From positions 1 through 42,822 of the forward strand of contig BJHF01000056.1 in NCBI GenBank assembly GCA_014191855.1: 42,822 nt of DNA, given 5' to 3'. The notes under the pieces are model-generated. The model did no database searches, was not told the DNA's origin, and saw nothing but the letters and a program-made list of their open reading frames with translations. Positions within the stretch are counted from its first letter, which is position 1. The number at the start of each line of letters is the position of its first letter. Made by a program: the position numbers and the translations under genes. Shown here piece after piece: positions 17,470 to 26,555 of the stretch. The stretch comes from Deltaproteobacteria bacterium. Its GTDB lineage: Bacteria; Myxococcota_A; UBA796; SXON01.

Positions 17470-20400
17470 ATGACCCGCTTTGCCCTCCTCGCGCTCCCGC
17501 TCTTTGGGCTCGCTTGCCGCACCGAGGGCACCACGAAGTACATCCCAGATCGGGATGAAGATGGGATCAACGAGGAAGAAGACTGCGACGACAACGACCC
17601 GACGGTCGGGCAGGCGGACACCTACTATTACGACGGCGACCTCGACGGGCATGGCGACCCGAACGCCTCCGATGGCTTCTGCGACCGCCCCGAGGGCTAC
17701 AGCGAAGCCGGCGACGACTGCGACGACACGAACCCCGCCGTGTACCCCGGCGCCCTGGACATCTGCGACGAGCTCGACAACGATTGCGATGGCGTGGTGG
17801 ACAACGGTCTGGAATCCACGGCGTACTACGTCGATCTGGACGGGGACGGGTACGGGGACGACGGGTCCGCGGTCTACGATTGTACTCAGCCGGAGGGCAC
17901 CGTTACCCTGGGCGGCGACTGTGACGATGCCGACGCCAGCTACAACCCGGGCGCGCTCGAAGAGGATTGTGAAGACCCGAACGACTACAATTGCGACGGG
18001 AGCGTGGGGTACGCGGACAACGACGCCGATGGGTTCGCGGCGTGCTCAGAGTGCGACGATGGGAATGCCGCGGTGAATCCCGACGCGAATGAGGTGTGCA
18101 ACGGCACCGACGATGACTGCGACGCGCTGGTGGATGACGCCGACGACTCTCTTGACCCATCCTCGGGAATCACGGTGTACGCGGATCTGGACGGGGACGG
18201 CTACGGCGATCCAGGGAGCCCCGCGCTGATGTGTGAGGCCGGAGCCGGCTTTGTTGCCGATGCCAGCGACTGTGACGACAGCCGCGCCGACATCAACCCG
18301 GGCGCGATCGAGGTGTGCAACGGGCTCGACGACGACTGTGACACGCTGGTGGACGACGCGGACGATTCGCTGGACGGAACGTCGGCGAGCGTGTGGTACA
18401 CGGACGCGGACGGCGATGGGTACGGCGACACGTCCACGGCGGTTTTGTCGTGCGAAGCACCCTTCGGCGCAGTGGGGATCCTCGGTGACTGCGACGACGC
18501 CGACGCCGCCTACAATCCCGGCGCCTCCGAGTCGGACTGCGCCGATCCCAACGACTACAATTGCGATGGCTCCGTGGGATATGCGGATGGGGACGGGGAC
18601 GGGTACGCGGCGTGTGAGGAGTGCGACGACACCGACGGCGCGATTTTCCCGGGCGCAACCGAGCTTTGCGATGGCGCGGACAACGACTGCGATGGGACCG
18701 TGGACGAGGCGGACGCGGCCGACGCGAGCGCTTGGTACGCGGATGCAGATGGGGACACGTTCGGTGATCCCGCGGTTGCGACGACGGCGTGCGACGCTCC
18801 CGTCGGCTACGTCGCGGACGCGACCGATTGCGACGATGGGAGTGCGACGGTAAACCCCGCGCAGACCGAGCTTTGTAACGGGATCGATGACGACTGCGAC
18901 GGCGTGGTCGACGAGGACACCGCGGCGGATACGGCCGCCTGGTACGCTGACACGGACGGCGACGGGTACGGCGATGCTGCCGACGCGGTGCTGAGCTGCA
19001 CGGCGCCGGTCGGCTACGTCTCGGATGACGCCGATTGCGATGACGGCCAGAGCGCGGTGAACCCGGGCGCGCTGGAGTCGTGCAACGGGGTGGACGACAA
19101 CTGCGATGGCAGCGTAGACGAGGACGCGGCGGTGGACGCGGAGATCTGGTACGCCGATGCCGACGGCGACAGCTACGGCGACGCAAGTGTCACCGCCGTC
19201 GACTGTGATCAGCCGGCCGGCTACGTCGCGGACGACTCCGATTGCGACGACGCCGCCGGGGGTGTGAACCCGGGCGCGACCGAGGTTTGCAACGGCTTCG
19301 ACGACAATTGCGACGGCGCCTCGGACGAGGGGGTCACGACGACGTACTACGCCGACGCGGATGGGGATGGCTACGGCGATTCCGGCGCGACCACCGCCGA
19401 CTGTTCGGCCCCGGCCGGATATGTCAGCAACGACGAGGACTGCGACGATGATGCGTCGAGCGTAAATCCGGCGGCGACCGAGGTGTGCAACGGCATGGAC
19501 GACGACTGCGACGGCGCCTCAGATGAGGGCGTCACCTCAACGTACTACGCCGATTCCGACGGCGACGGCTTCGGCGATGTCGCCGTCACGACGGAGGACT
19601 GCGCCGCCCCGACCGGGTACGTCGCCGACTCCACCGACTGCGACGACACCGCTATGGGCGTAAACCCAGCCGCCACAGAAGTGTGCAACGGGGTGGACGA
19701 CGATTGTGACACCACGATCGACGAGGGTGTGACCACCACCTACTACGCCGACGCCGACACGGACGGGTATGGCAACGCCTCGGTTACCATCGCCGATTGT
19801 TCCGCTCCCTCGGGCTATGTCAGCGACTCCACCGACTGCGACGATACCCTCGCCGCCGTCAACCCTGCCGCCACCGAGGTTTGCAACACCCTCGACGACG
19901 ATTGCGACGGTGCCACCGATGGCTTGGACGCGTGGTGGGATACCTCGTGGCCCTACCGGATCCCAGTCACGCTCACGGCCGCTTCCACCGACGTGTCGGG
20001 ACCGCCCGTTGCCATCGAGGTTGATTTTGCGGCGGCGTCTGCTGCATTGGGCGGCGGCACGTTCTCGTCCGACACCGTGCGGGTGGTGCTGCAAGACTGC
20101 TCGCTCGGCCAGCCCGAGCTCCCCAGCCAGTTCGAAGATGACATCGCGGGGCTGTTCGAAAAACAAACCTCTTCCGATACCACCGGCGATGGCTTCGGTA
20201 CGGTGCTGTTCCTCTACGACGAGAACGGCGACTACGGCTCCCTGGAGAGCTTCCTCGCCTCGGATACGGCCTCCATCGCCATCTACTTTGGGGGCGCCGC
20301 CGCCGCGCCTGCGTACAGCACCGACCTGGCCGCCACCGCCTCCACCTTGGAAACCGACCTCACCTCCACGGCGTTCGACTCCACCCAGGGCGGTCTCCTG

Positions 20401-21069
20401 GATTCGATGTACTGGGGGGCCTCGCCCAACCTGCAGAGCCAAACGGACAGTTGCTGCGGCAACTCGATCTACTCTGGGAGCTGGGGGATCGATCCGCAGG
20501 ACGGCGCGGGCACCCTCACGCTGCTCGATGACGGCCCGGTGTTTGCCTCGGTCCAGGCCACCGGCTCCCGAAGCGATTCGCAGTCCAGCTACGATTACAC
20601 CGAAACGTACTGGATGTTTGCCGGGCGTCCGGAGCTGTGGAACAAGGTCTACCAGGTCACCACCGCGCCCTCCACGCTCTCGCACGGCGGCGACTACACC
20701 ATGGGCATCCGGCCGTGGGAGGCGCGTCGCGACGCCATCTCCAGCGGCGCCACCTTCACGACGGACACGGCCTACGCCTACGCGGACGTGTCGAACGGCA
20801 CCTGGGGCGTCGCGTGGGGCTACTACCAGGAGCCGACGTACATGGTGACGTTGTCCAACTACAACCCCTACATCATCGCGGTCGGCAACGACTACGCACC
20901 GTACGGGTCGGGCACGCCGGGGAGCCTGCCCACCGGCACCGCGTACATGGACAACGAGGTGCACCTCATCTACCCCCATGCCACGTCGTTCTCCTCGGGT
21001 GTGCAGGACGAGTTCTTCGGCTTGCTCGAGGGCGTAACGGTGGTTCAGGGCACCGCGGAAGCCCAGTAG
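17470..21069 (+). CDS. Large lipoprotein with ~13 MopE-type (DCDD) metal-binding repeats and a C-terminal DUF2341 domain
   Basis: 1199 aa. The signal MTRFALLALPLFGLAC ends in a lipobox. Residues ~30-820 are about 13 repeats of roughly 60-70 aa, each holding DCDD, then xVNPGAxEVCNGxDDDCDGxxDE, then a WYADxDGDGYGD calcium-type loop, as in the 'putative metal-binding motif' (MopE) family. From residue ~820 a DUF2341 module starts at WWDTSWPYRIPV and runs to the end. This is a secreted/surface, probably Ca-binding protein with disulfides (four Cys per repeat). TATAGT about 25 bp upstream of the ATG could be its -10. The repeats inflate Asp codons and create long shadow frames. Confidence 0.93.
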   Translation: MTRFALLALPLFGLACRTEGTTKYIPDRDEDGINEEEDCDDNDPTVGQADTYYYDGDLDGHGDPNASDGFCDRPEGYSEAGDDCDDTNPAVYPGALDICDELDNDCDGVVDNGLESTAYYVDLDGDGYGDDGSAVYDCTQPEGTVTLGGDCDDADASYNPGALEEDCEDPNDYNCDGSVGYADNDADGFAACSECDDGNAAVNPDANEVCNGTDDDCDALVDDADDSLDPSSGITVYADLDGDGYGDPGSPALMCEAGAGFVADASDCDDSRADINPGAIEVCNGLDDDCDTLVDDADDSLDGTSASVWYTDADGDGYGDTSTAVLSCEAPFGAVGILGDCDDADAAYNPGASESDCADPNDYNCDGSVGYADGDGDGYAACEECDDTDGAIFPGATELCDGADNDCDGTVDEADAADASAWYADADGDTFGDPAVATTACDAPVGYVADATDCDDGSATVNPAQTELCNGIDDDCDGVVDEDTAADTAAWYADTDGDGYGDAADAVLSCTAPVGYVSDDADCDDGQSAVNPGALESCNGVDDNCDGSVDEDAAVDAEIWYADADGDSYGDASVTAVDCDQPAGYVADDSDCDDAAGGVNPGATEVCNGFDDNCDGASDEGVTTTYYADADGDGYGDSGATTADCSAPAGYVSNDEDCDDDASSVNPAATEVCNGMDDDCDGASDEGVTSTYYADSDGDGFGDVAVTTEDCAAPTGYVADSTDCDDTAMGVNPAATEVCNGVDDDCDTTIDEGVTTTYYADADTDGYGNASVTIADCSAPSGYVSDSTDCDDTLAAVNPAATEVCNTLDDDCDGATDGLDAWWDTSWPYRIPVTLTAASTDVSGPPVAIEVDFAAASAALGGGTFSSDTVRVVLQDCSLGQPELPSQFEDDIAGLFEKQTSSDTTGDGFGTVLFLYDENGDYGSLESFLASDTASIAIYFGGAAAAPAYSTDLAATASTLETDLTSTAFDSTQGGLLDSMYWGASPNLQSQTDSCCGNSIYSGSWGIDPQDGAGTLTLLDDGPVFASVQATGSRSDSQSSYDYTETYWMFAGRPELWNKVYQVTTAPSTLSHGGDYTMGIRPWEARRDAISSGATFTTDTAYAYADVSNGTWGVAWGYYQEPTYMVTLSNYNPYIIAVGNDYAPYGSGTPGSLPTGTAYMDNEVHLIYPHATSFSSGVQDEFFGLLEGVTVVQGTAEAQ

Positions 21070-21070
21070 C

Positions 21071-21544
21071 TCACTGCAGGATCGGCGCGTCGCTCCGCGC
21101 GGCGCGCGTGACCCGCCACACGTCGTCGGTGCGGCGGAGGTCTACCTCCAGGTGCCAACTGTCCCCGTCCACCGGCAGCACCTCCGTCCACTCCTGGCCC
21201 GCTTCGGCCAAGAGGTCATCGAAGCTGGCGTGGGCGGTTTCGCCCTGCACGTCCACACCGATCTCGCCTACGAGCACCGTGATGTGCCCTCGTCGCAGCA
21301 ATTGTGCGGTAACCAGGGACCGAACGGTAGCTTTGTCGGTGGTGAGGCCGTCTGACTCGGCCACGAAGCCCTCGGCGAGCGGGGCCATCACGTCGCCCAC
21401 GTCGCCGGCTTCGGCCCCGGCGACGACCGCGTGGATGACCGCGCGCACGCGATCCGCCTCGTCGGGCGCCGGACGCAGGAACCAAACGGCGCCGCTCAGC
21501 AGCAGGAGTACGAGCGCGACCAGTCCGATCCGGGGCAGGGTCAT
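21071..21544 (-). CDS. Membrane-anchored hypothetical protein
   Basis: 157 aa from ATG 21544. One N-terminal transmembrane segment (IGLVALVLLLLSGAVWFL) is followed by an extracytoplasmic domain of alternating strands and one helix (ADRVRAVIHAVVAGAEAGDVGDVM, then HLEVDLRRTDDVWRVTRA). The DVMAPLAEGF / DDVWRV pattern recalls NTF2/SnoaL-like domains, but I would not name a family. Ends 1 bp from the convergent DUF2341 gene. Confidence 0.7.
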   Translation of the reverse strand: MTLPRIGLVALVLLLLSGAVWFLRPAPDEADRVRAVIHAVVAGAEAGDVGDVMAPLAEGFVAESDGLTTDKATVRSLVTAQLLRRGHITVLVGEIGVDVQGETAHASFDDLLAEAGQEWTEVLPVDGDSWHLEVDLRRTDDVWRVTRAARSDAPILQ

Positions 21545-21599
21545 CCGCACTGCGTATGAGCCGCCCGCGGTCGGGGCCACCAGCGCGCTACCTTGTCTG

Positions 21600-22142
21600 A
21601 TGTTCACGCTCCTGCTCGTCTCAGCGCTCCACGCCGCTACGCCCGCCGCGGTAGCCGCGTACGCCGAAGCTCGCTTGTATCGGTCGGCTTTTGCCGTTTC
21701 CGAGAACGGCGTAACCCTCACGAAGGAGTACGACCCCGCGGCCGCCCCGCTGCCCTGGGGGGTGTTCGATGGCCGTGGCAACCTGCTTTCGGCGGAGGCG
21801 TTCGCCGACCAGGTGAACGATGCAGGGATGCTCGCGCGCTTCCGGAAAGAAGATCGGAAGGCGAAGGGGACGAACACGGCGCTCACGGTACTGGCCATCG
21901 TCGTTGTTGCGGCAGGGGGTTCGGCCGATGGCAATGGTGCGGCTTCCCCCAGCGGTCCGCCGAGCAAGGACTCCCCGCAGCAGACCGCCTCGTGGACCGC
22001 GCTCGTTTCCGGGCGGCAGGTGCCGAACTACTACACCGCGGAGCTGGTGGACCAGCTCATCGTGTCCTTCAACGCTTCGCTTCGTCGGAAGCTGGGGTTG
22101 TCGGTGGAGGAGGCGGCGGCGTTGGAGGGGGCGGGGGGCTGA
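21600..22142 (+). CDS. Hypothetical exported protein
   Basis: 180 aa from ATG 21600. A signal peptide is likely (MFTLLLVSALHAATPA), with cleavage near AATPA. A second hydrophobic segment (TALTVLAIVVVAAGGSA) at about residues 97-113 could anchor it. A hexamer TACCTT lies 5 bp before the ATG, again close to a leaderless layout. No family recognised. Its last ~74 bp overlap the convergent small lipoprotein gene. Confidence 0.6.
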   Translation: MFTLLLVSALHAATPAAVAAYAEARLYRSAFAVSENGVTLTKEYDPAAAPLPWGVFDGRGNLLSAEAFADQVNDAGMLARFRKEDRKAKGTNTALTVLAIVVVAAGGSADGNGAASPSGPPSKDSPQQTASWTALVSGRQVPNYYTAELVDQLIVSFNASLRRKLGLSVEEAAALEGAGG

Positions 22143-22323
22143 CGACGGGGATCGGCTTCAGCCAGCCGGTTTTGTCTTTCCCGCGACTGGGGTCGTAGGC
22201 GCAGCCCTTCTCGCTGACGTCCGGGTAGGGGAACGGTGGCGGGATCTCCGCCTCGGCCGGTGGTGGCGGCGCTGCGGGCGGTGTCGGCGTGGGGCAGGCG
22301 TGAAAGAGCAGGAAGATCAGCAT
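22069..22323 (-). CDS. Small Pro-rich lipoprotein (putative)
   Basis: 84 aa starting 2 bp after the stop of the LysM protein gene, so probably in one transcript. The N-terminus MLIFLLFHAC has a lipobox-like FHAC. The rest is Pro/Thr/Ala-rich with one internal Cys (KGCAYDPSRGKDKTGW). Low-complexity Pro runs weaken the case for a real gene, and the 3' end overlaps the opposite gene. Confidence 0.5.
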   Translation of the reverse strand: MLIFLLFHACPTPTPPAAPPPPAEAEIPPPFPYPDVSEKGCAYDPSRGKDKTGWLKPIPVVSPPPPPTPPPPPPTTPASDEAKR

Positions 22324-22325
22324 GT

Positions 22326-23939
22326 TCAGGACTCCGGGAGGTGGATTCGGGTGCCGGTGGCAAGCACCTCGTCAAGCGTGTTGAGCTCAATTCCGTTCAG
22401 CTCCGCGAGCTCCGCCACCCGCTCGGCGCCGCCCAGGTAGCGCTCGGCCAGCGTGGTGAGCGTGTCGCCGGGTTGGACGACTACGGTTCCCGCCTGTTCG
22501 CCGGCATCCACCACAGACTCAGACTCGATGCCCAAGCGGAGTTCGCGGGCGTAGTCGCCGCCGAGGCTCTCCGCCGCGCGCTTCCACATCGCGTCGGACG
22601 TGCCACGATCGCGGAGCACGGCGCGGTCGAGCGGGTCGAGCGCGGCCACGGCGTCCTCGATCACCCCGTCGTTGCCGGTGTCAATCGCCATGGAGAGGTC
22701 CTGAATCCGAACGGAGTTCAGGGGGTTCCCTGTGTCGAGCTCGAATGTGCTGTCCACAAACTGTCGGAATGAGGGATCCGCCACGTAGAAGTGGGCGACG
22801 TAGCCATATGCGCCAAAGAATTTGCCCGTCGTCGGGTTGTACCACTGCAGGTCCGCGGGAAACCCACCCATGAGGTGCGCGAAGATGTCCGCTTGGCGTT
22901 GAGTCACAAACGCCGTGGTCACCATTTCTACCGCGCCGTTTACCATTGCGGGGATGGTGAGCTGTTTGGCCACCTGGCCCTTGGGGTCGCCAAAGTCGTC
23001 GTCGATGCTCCCGGGCGGATTTTCTAGCCAGTAAGCACGGAATTCGCTTCGGTAGGATTCGTAAACCCAATTGGGCGCGCTGCCATCTGTCGTGATACCC
23101 TCCGCGCTCTCCTGGTCCCAACGCTCGTCGGTGCCGTGCTGGTCGGCATCGTGTTGAACCTCGTGGATCACGGTCTCCACGAGCTCGGTTTCTGCACGGG
23201 TCGATGGCTGGTACAGGGTCATGGTCGACCCGCCCATGGAGCCGACAACGCCCGAGAGTTGCTTCTTGATCCCCTCATTGTTCTTGGCCTTCCCCGCCGA
23301 GTCCAACGTCGGGTCGTACGTCGCGTCTGCACCCCACGAGGCGCGGGTATCGAAGTAGGCGGTGCTCCCCGCGGCCACCCCGCGGAGCGCCCCGTCGTGG
23401 GTGGGGCTGAGGATCACCAGGTTGGCCTCGCCCTCGTCCAGCCACTCGACCGAATTGTGCAGGAGCGTGGGGCGCGAATCGGGCCCGGCTTCAGGATCGG
23501 GCACGATGCTACGCGCCGAGGCGAACACCCGCTCCACCATCGCGACATCCCGGGCGTGCATCGACATCGCCTCCTCGAAGGTGGTGGGTTGCCCAGCAGC
23601 CGCGTTGGGTTGGGCTGCGAGGGCAGGCTCCCGGCCCGTCACCGGGTCGCCCGTCGCGAGCCACTCGGATACCCAGTCGAGGTTGGAATGCGCCGTTGCG
23701 AGCGCCACGGCTGCGTCCGGCGCCAGCGCGTCGAGGACCACCGTCCCCACGGCGCCGAGGCTCGGGAGCAGCGACGCCAGCTCGGCGATCGGCGGGATCG
23801 AGGCGGTGGTGGCGAGCCCGAGCGCCGTGAGCAGGCTGGCGTTGGAGGTGCCTGTGGCGGGAGCGGCCCCGACCGCCGCGGGGGCTGGCCCCTCGACGAC
23901 GGGGGCGGGGGTAACGACGGGAGCGCGGGTAGATTCCAT
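22326..23939 (-). CDS. Putative zincin-like protein with C-terminal LysM domain
   Basis: 537 aa. An Ala/Pro-rich N-terminus without a clear Sec signal is followed by helical hydrophobic segments. A HEVQHDADQH motif (HExxH-like, about residue 245) sits in a region that looks like a metallopeptidase domain, with SEFRAYW downstream as a possible third ligand region. The last ~50 residues are a LysM domain: VVVQPGDTLTTLAERYLGG, then IHLP. LysM binds peptidoglycan; lack of a signal peptide together with LysM is typical of phage-tail or contractile-injection cargo, which is only a possibility here. Upstream lie two perfect palindromes. Confidence 0.72.
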   Translation of the reverse strand: MESTRAPVVTPAPVVEGPAPAAVGAAPATGTSNASLLTALGLATTASIPPIAELASLLPSLGAVGTVVLDALAPDAAVALATAHSNLDWVSEWLATGDPVTGREPALAAQPNAAAGQPTTFEEAMSMHARDVAMVERVFASARSIVPDPEAGPDSRPTLLHNSVEWLDEGEANLVILSPTHDGALRGVAAGSTAYFDTRASWGADATYDPTLDSAGKAKNNEGIKKQLSGVVGSMGGSTMTLYQPSTRAETELVETVIHEVQHDADQHGTDERWDQESAEGITTDGSAPNWVYESYRSEFRAYWLENPPGSIDDDFGDPKGQVAKQLTIPAMVNGAVEMVTTAFVTQRQADIFAHLMGGFPADLQWYNPTTGKFFGAYGYVAHFYVADPSFRQFVDSTFELDTGNPLNSVRIQDLSMAIDTGNDGVIEDAVAALDPLDRAVLRDRGTSDAMWKRAAESLGGDYARELRLGIESESVVDAGEQAGTVVVQPGDTLTTLAERYLGGAERVAELAELNGIELNTLDEVLATGTRIHLPES

Positions 23940-23998
23940 GCGGCCCCGTTGTGCAGGCGCCGTGCCAACGGACGAAGGCGGAGTATTCCCGAAAGAGG

Positions 23999-24035
23999 TG
24001 ACGGACGTCCGTCAGCAGGTGACGGACGTCCGTCA
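23999..24035. promoter_or_regulatory. Tandem perfect palindromic operator
   Basis: The 16-bp perfect palindrome TGACGGACGTCCGTCA occurs at 23999-24014 and again at 24020-24035, 21 bp centre to centre (two helical turns, same DNA face). A further half-site CCGTCCGTCAG follows at 24037-24047. The element sits between the divergent genes starting at 23939 (minus) and 24069 (plus). It looks like a TetR-type or other dimeric repressor operator controlling both; the regulator is not in the window. Confidence 0.65.
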
Positions 24036-24068
24036 CCCGTCCGTCAGTTGCATGGATACGCTGGCTGG

Positions 24069-25097
24069 ATGACCCGGTTCGGCCTCGTCGTGGTCGCCTC
24101 AACCCGCGGCGGCTGTGAACTCCCCTGGAGCTTCTCGTCCTTTGGGCCGTACGTGCCGGCGATGAGCGAGGCGGGGGAGGTGGCGTTTCAAGCCACGTTC
24201 ACGGACGGGCGCTCGGGCGCCTTCGTTGTTGGCGCGCGCTCCGCACCGCGCGCGGTGATCTCCGGCGAGGGGCAGTTGGCCGCCGTGGTGAGTCATCCTG
24301 ACCTCAACGCCTCGGGGGACCTGTGCTTCTATGGGGAAACGGTGTCGGGAGCGCGCGCGCTCTTCCTGTTCCCTGCCGGCGGCGCGGCTCCGTGCGAGGC
24401 TGCCGCCCCTCGTCCTGGCTGGGGTGTGGGATCGGCGGGGCCGACGATGAACGAGGGGGGCGAGGTCGCGTTCCGGACGGAGCGGATCGGTCAGCGGGCG
24501 GGCGGCGGCGTCGGCGTGGCTCAGGGAGAGGGCGCGCGGGAGGTGTACGCGACGCTTGAAGGCGAGGTTCACGGCCTGCCGTTGATGGGCGAGGACGGGA
24601 GCATCGTGTTTCGGCATGATGAGCCCGATGGCTCGCACGTGATCAGCGTGTGCGGCCCTCAGGGGCGGTTGGACTCCGTGGTGCGGAGCGGGGGCCGATT
24701 TGTCAGCCTGGGCCGGTTTCCGGCGTGCCTGGCGTCCGGCGGGGTTTGTTTCACCGGTACGAAGCGCGGGGGCGGCGACGGTGTGTTTTATTGCCTGGAT
24801 GGCCGCCTGGAGGAAGTCGTAGACGCGGGTGTCACCTTCGAGAGCATCCGCGGCGCCCTCGTAGACGGCGTGGGCCGCGTGGTGTTCTACGCGACTCCGC
24901 GGGGGGGAACGCTCGGGATTTACCGAGGAATGCACCCCACAAACGACCGCATCCTCGGCCTCGGCGACGCGCTACTTGGCTCGGTCGTCGTCGATCTCGC
25001 CTTGAATCCCGTTTCCATCAACCAGGCGGGACAGTTCGCAATTCGCGTGGCGCTTGCGGATGGGCAGGAAGCCATTTTGAGGGTGAATGGGCGATGA
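24069..25097 (+). CDS. NxxGxxAF tandem-repeat protein
   Basis: 342 aa from ATG 24069. It contains spaced copies of the beta-repeat NxxGxVAF and close variants: MSEAGEVAF, LNASGDLCF, MNEGGEVAF, VDGVGRVVF and INQAGQFAI. These are typical of the 'choice-of-anchor tandem repeat NxxGxxAF' proteins, probable beta-propellers. The N-terminus (RFGLVVVASTRGGC) may be a weak signal/lipobox. The gene lies 34 bp after the tandem palindrome, so it is probably repressed from it. Function unknown. Confidence 0.75.
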   Translation: MTRFGLVVVASTRGGCELPWSFSSFGPYVPAMSEAGEVAFQATFTDGRSGAFVVGARSAPRAVISGEGQLAAVVSHPDLNASGDLCFYGETVSGARALFLFPAGGAAPCEAAAPRPGWGVGSAGPTMNEGGEVAFRTERIGQRAGGGVGVAQGEGAREVYATLEGEVHGLPLMGEDGSIVFRHDEPDGSHVISVCGPQGRLDSVVRSGGRFVSLGRFPACLASGGVCFTGTKRGGGDGVFYCLDGRLEEVVDAGVTFESIRGALVDGVGRVVFYATPRGGTLGIYRGMHPTNDRILGLGDALLGSVVVDLALNPVSINQAGQFAIRVALADGQEAILRVNGR

Positions 25098-25136
25098 GCG
25101 CGGCCCGGTTCTCCTTCGTCAGGCTCGCAGTGCGGC

Positions 25137-26147
25137 TCATCGCGGTCGCCGCCGGCGACGCCACGCCGTTCCCCAAACCAAGCCCAGCGGCAATACCGCG
25201 CCCGATTCACCACATTCACAGCGGCGTTCCGGACCCGTCGGGCTCGGCAGCGAGTGGCAAGAATCGACGCCCTCCACGAACCGTTCGGCGTGCTCCCGGC
25301 TCGAATCGAACACATACACCGTGGTCTCTCCCCACACTTGATGTCCGTCCCCGTCGTGCACGAGGAGGTATACGATTTTCGGTTCGTACGCGCACTCCGT
25401 CGCGACCTCGGGGCAGGTGAACGTCGGATAGGGCGCCCATGCGTCGTCAAACAGCGCGCTTCCCTTCTCCGTATCGGCACCCCAGGAGTACAAGAGCGCG
25501 CCTCCATTCGGGTCGAATCCCCAGGCCTGCAGGGCGATTGTTTCCCCTTCCCGGCACATGTCCGGCGAGCCGTCGATCGCGAGGAGCCCGGGCTCCCCGT
25601 CCGCAGGTGCCGCGCCGTCGGTCGTTCCCGAGAGCGCCACCACCTGCCGAAGCTCCAGCGGATCTTCGGCATATGCGGGGCGCTCGGTTTGGAAGTCGCT
25701 GCGCCCGTGGGGATAGTCGCCGCTGGCGGTCAAAATCAGGGCAGCGAGCCCGCGGTCTCCCGCGGTCGGCGCGTAGCGCACCTCGAACGTTACGGTGCAG
25801 CCGGGCGGAAGGATGGCTTCGGCCCCTGGCTCTGGAGCGGCTTCCTGCCCGTCAACCGGTGGTTGCCAGTCCCCGCCCCCGGTATCCGCCTGCAGCTCAA
25901 CCCCGGGGAGCAGCGCGGTCCCATCGTCACATGCGAGGTCGTTCCAAGCATAGCTGAAATCGCCGTCGGGATAGCCGGCGATCTCGGCCCGGAGCCCCAT
26001 CGGGAGGTCCCCGTTGTTGGTGACGCTGAACGTCCCGGTGCCCGTGCTGCCCAGCGGCACGAACCCGAAGTCCACGGTGGTCGCCGATAGGTCCATCTTC
26101 GGCCAGGTGAACCCGTCCGCGAGCGCAATCGGGAGGAATAGGAACAT
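25137..26147 (-). CDS. Surface protein with ASH/choice-of-anchor D domain and MYXO-CTERM-like tail
   Basis: 336 aa from ATG 26147 with a signal peptide (MFLFLPIALADG). An ASPM-SPD2-Hydin-type domain follows (ATTVDFGFVPLGSTGTGTFSVTNNG read in parts), with VTFEVRYAPTAGD at its end, then a PKD/Ig-like region (IALQAWGFDPNGGALLYSW). The C-terminus has a Cys pair (ERRCECGES), a hydrophobic stretch (GAVLPLGLVWGTAW) and a poly-Arg end (RRRRRPR). That three-part tail is the layout of MYXO-CTERM sorting signals and predicts surface anchoring. It is the last gene before the integron. Confidence 0.8.
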   Translation of the reverse strand: MFLFLPIALADGFTWPKMDLSATTVDFGFVPLGSTGTGTFSVTNNGDLPMGLRAEIAGYPDGDFSYAWNDLACDDGTALLPGVELQADTGGGDWQPPVDGQEAAPEPGAEAILPPGCTVTFEVRYAPTAGDRGLAALILTASGDYPHGRSDFQTERPAYAEDPLELRQVVALSGTTDGAAPADGEPGLLAIDGSPDMCREGETIALQAWGFDPNGGALLYSWGADTEKGSALFDDAWAPYPTFTCPEVATECAYEPKIVYLLVHDGDGHQVWGETTVYVFDSSREHAERFVEGVDSCHSLPSPTGPERRCECGESGAVLPLGLVWGTAWRRRRRPR

Positions 26148-26204
26148 GCCGCAGCGTAGCACCGACTCGGGCATGCGGCGCTATTGTCGTGGTTCGCCGA
26201 GCGG

Positions 26205-26555
26205 GGATTTGGAAGGGAGGGCGACGACGATGGGCCGGCTCTCCTTGCGAGGGGGGTGCCCGGTCACCCTTGCCGCAAGGAGAGCCAAAACGGCCAAGCG
26301 ACGCCCGCCGGCGGGGATTGCCACGACGACGGTGCGAAATTCACTGCGTTGTGCCGTCGGTCAGCGTCGTGCCGGCGGTGACAATGACCTCCAAGCCGCC
26401 GCGACGCTCTCCTTGCGCATGGGGTGGGAGCTCACCTATGCCGCAACGAGAGCATCTCGTCGTGACCGGCCTGCTGTGCGTCGCACAGATCGACGCCGGC
26501 TCGGCCGGTTGTTGGGGTGAATGCCGGTAGCCCCAACCACCGGGTCGGCCCATCG
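26205..26555. repeat. Array-flanking repeat, distal copy (with two hairpins)
   Basis: About 350 bp without a gene. It is closely similar to 39205-39530 plus 39883-39945 next to the integrase. It holds hairpin H1 at 26237-26286 (arms GGCTCTCCTTGCG / CGCAAGGAGAGCC with an inner GGGGTG / CACCC pairing) and hairpin H2 at 26406-26453 (arms GCTCTCCTTGCG / CGCAACGAGAGC). Between them is the shared string AATTCACTGCGTTGT. The final block 26507-26555 runs into the decayed attC site. Neither hairpin has attC core sites. Confidence 0.75.

Noticed and set aside
17470..19930. DNA tandem repeat or microsatellite
   Set aside because: The periodicity is protein-level (MopE-type repeats) with diverged codons, not identical DNA units.
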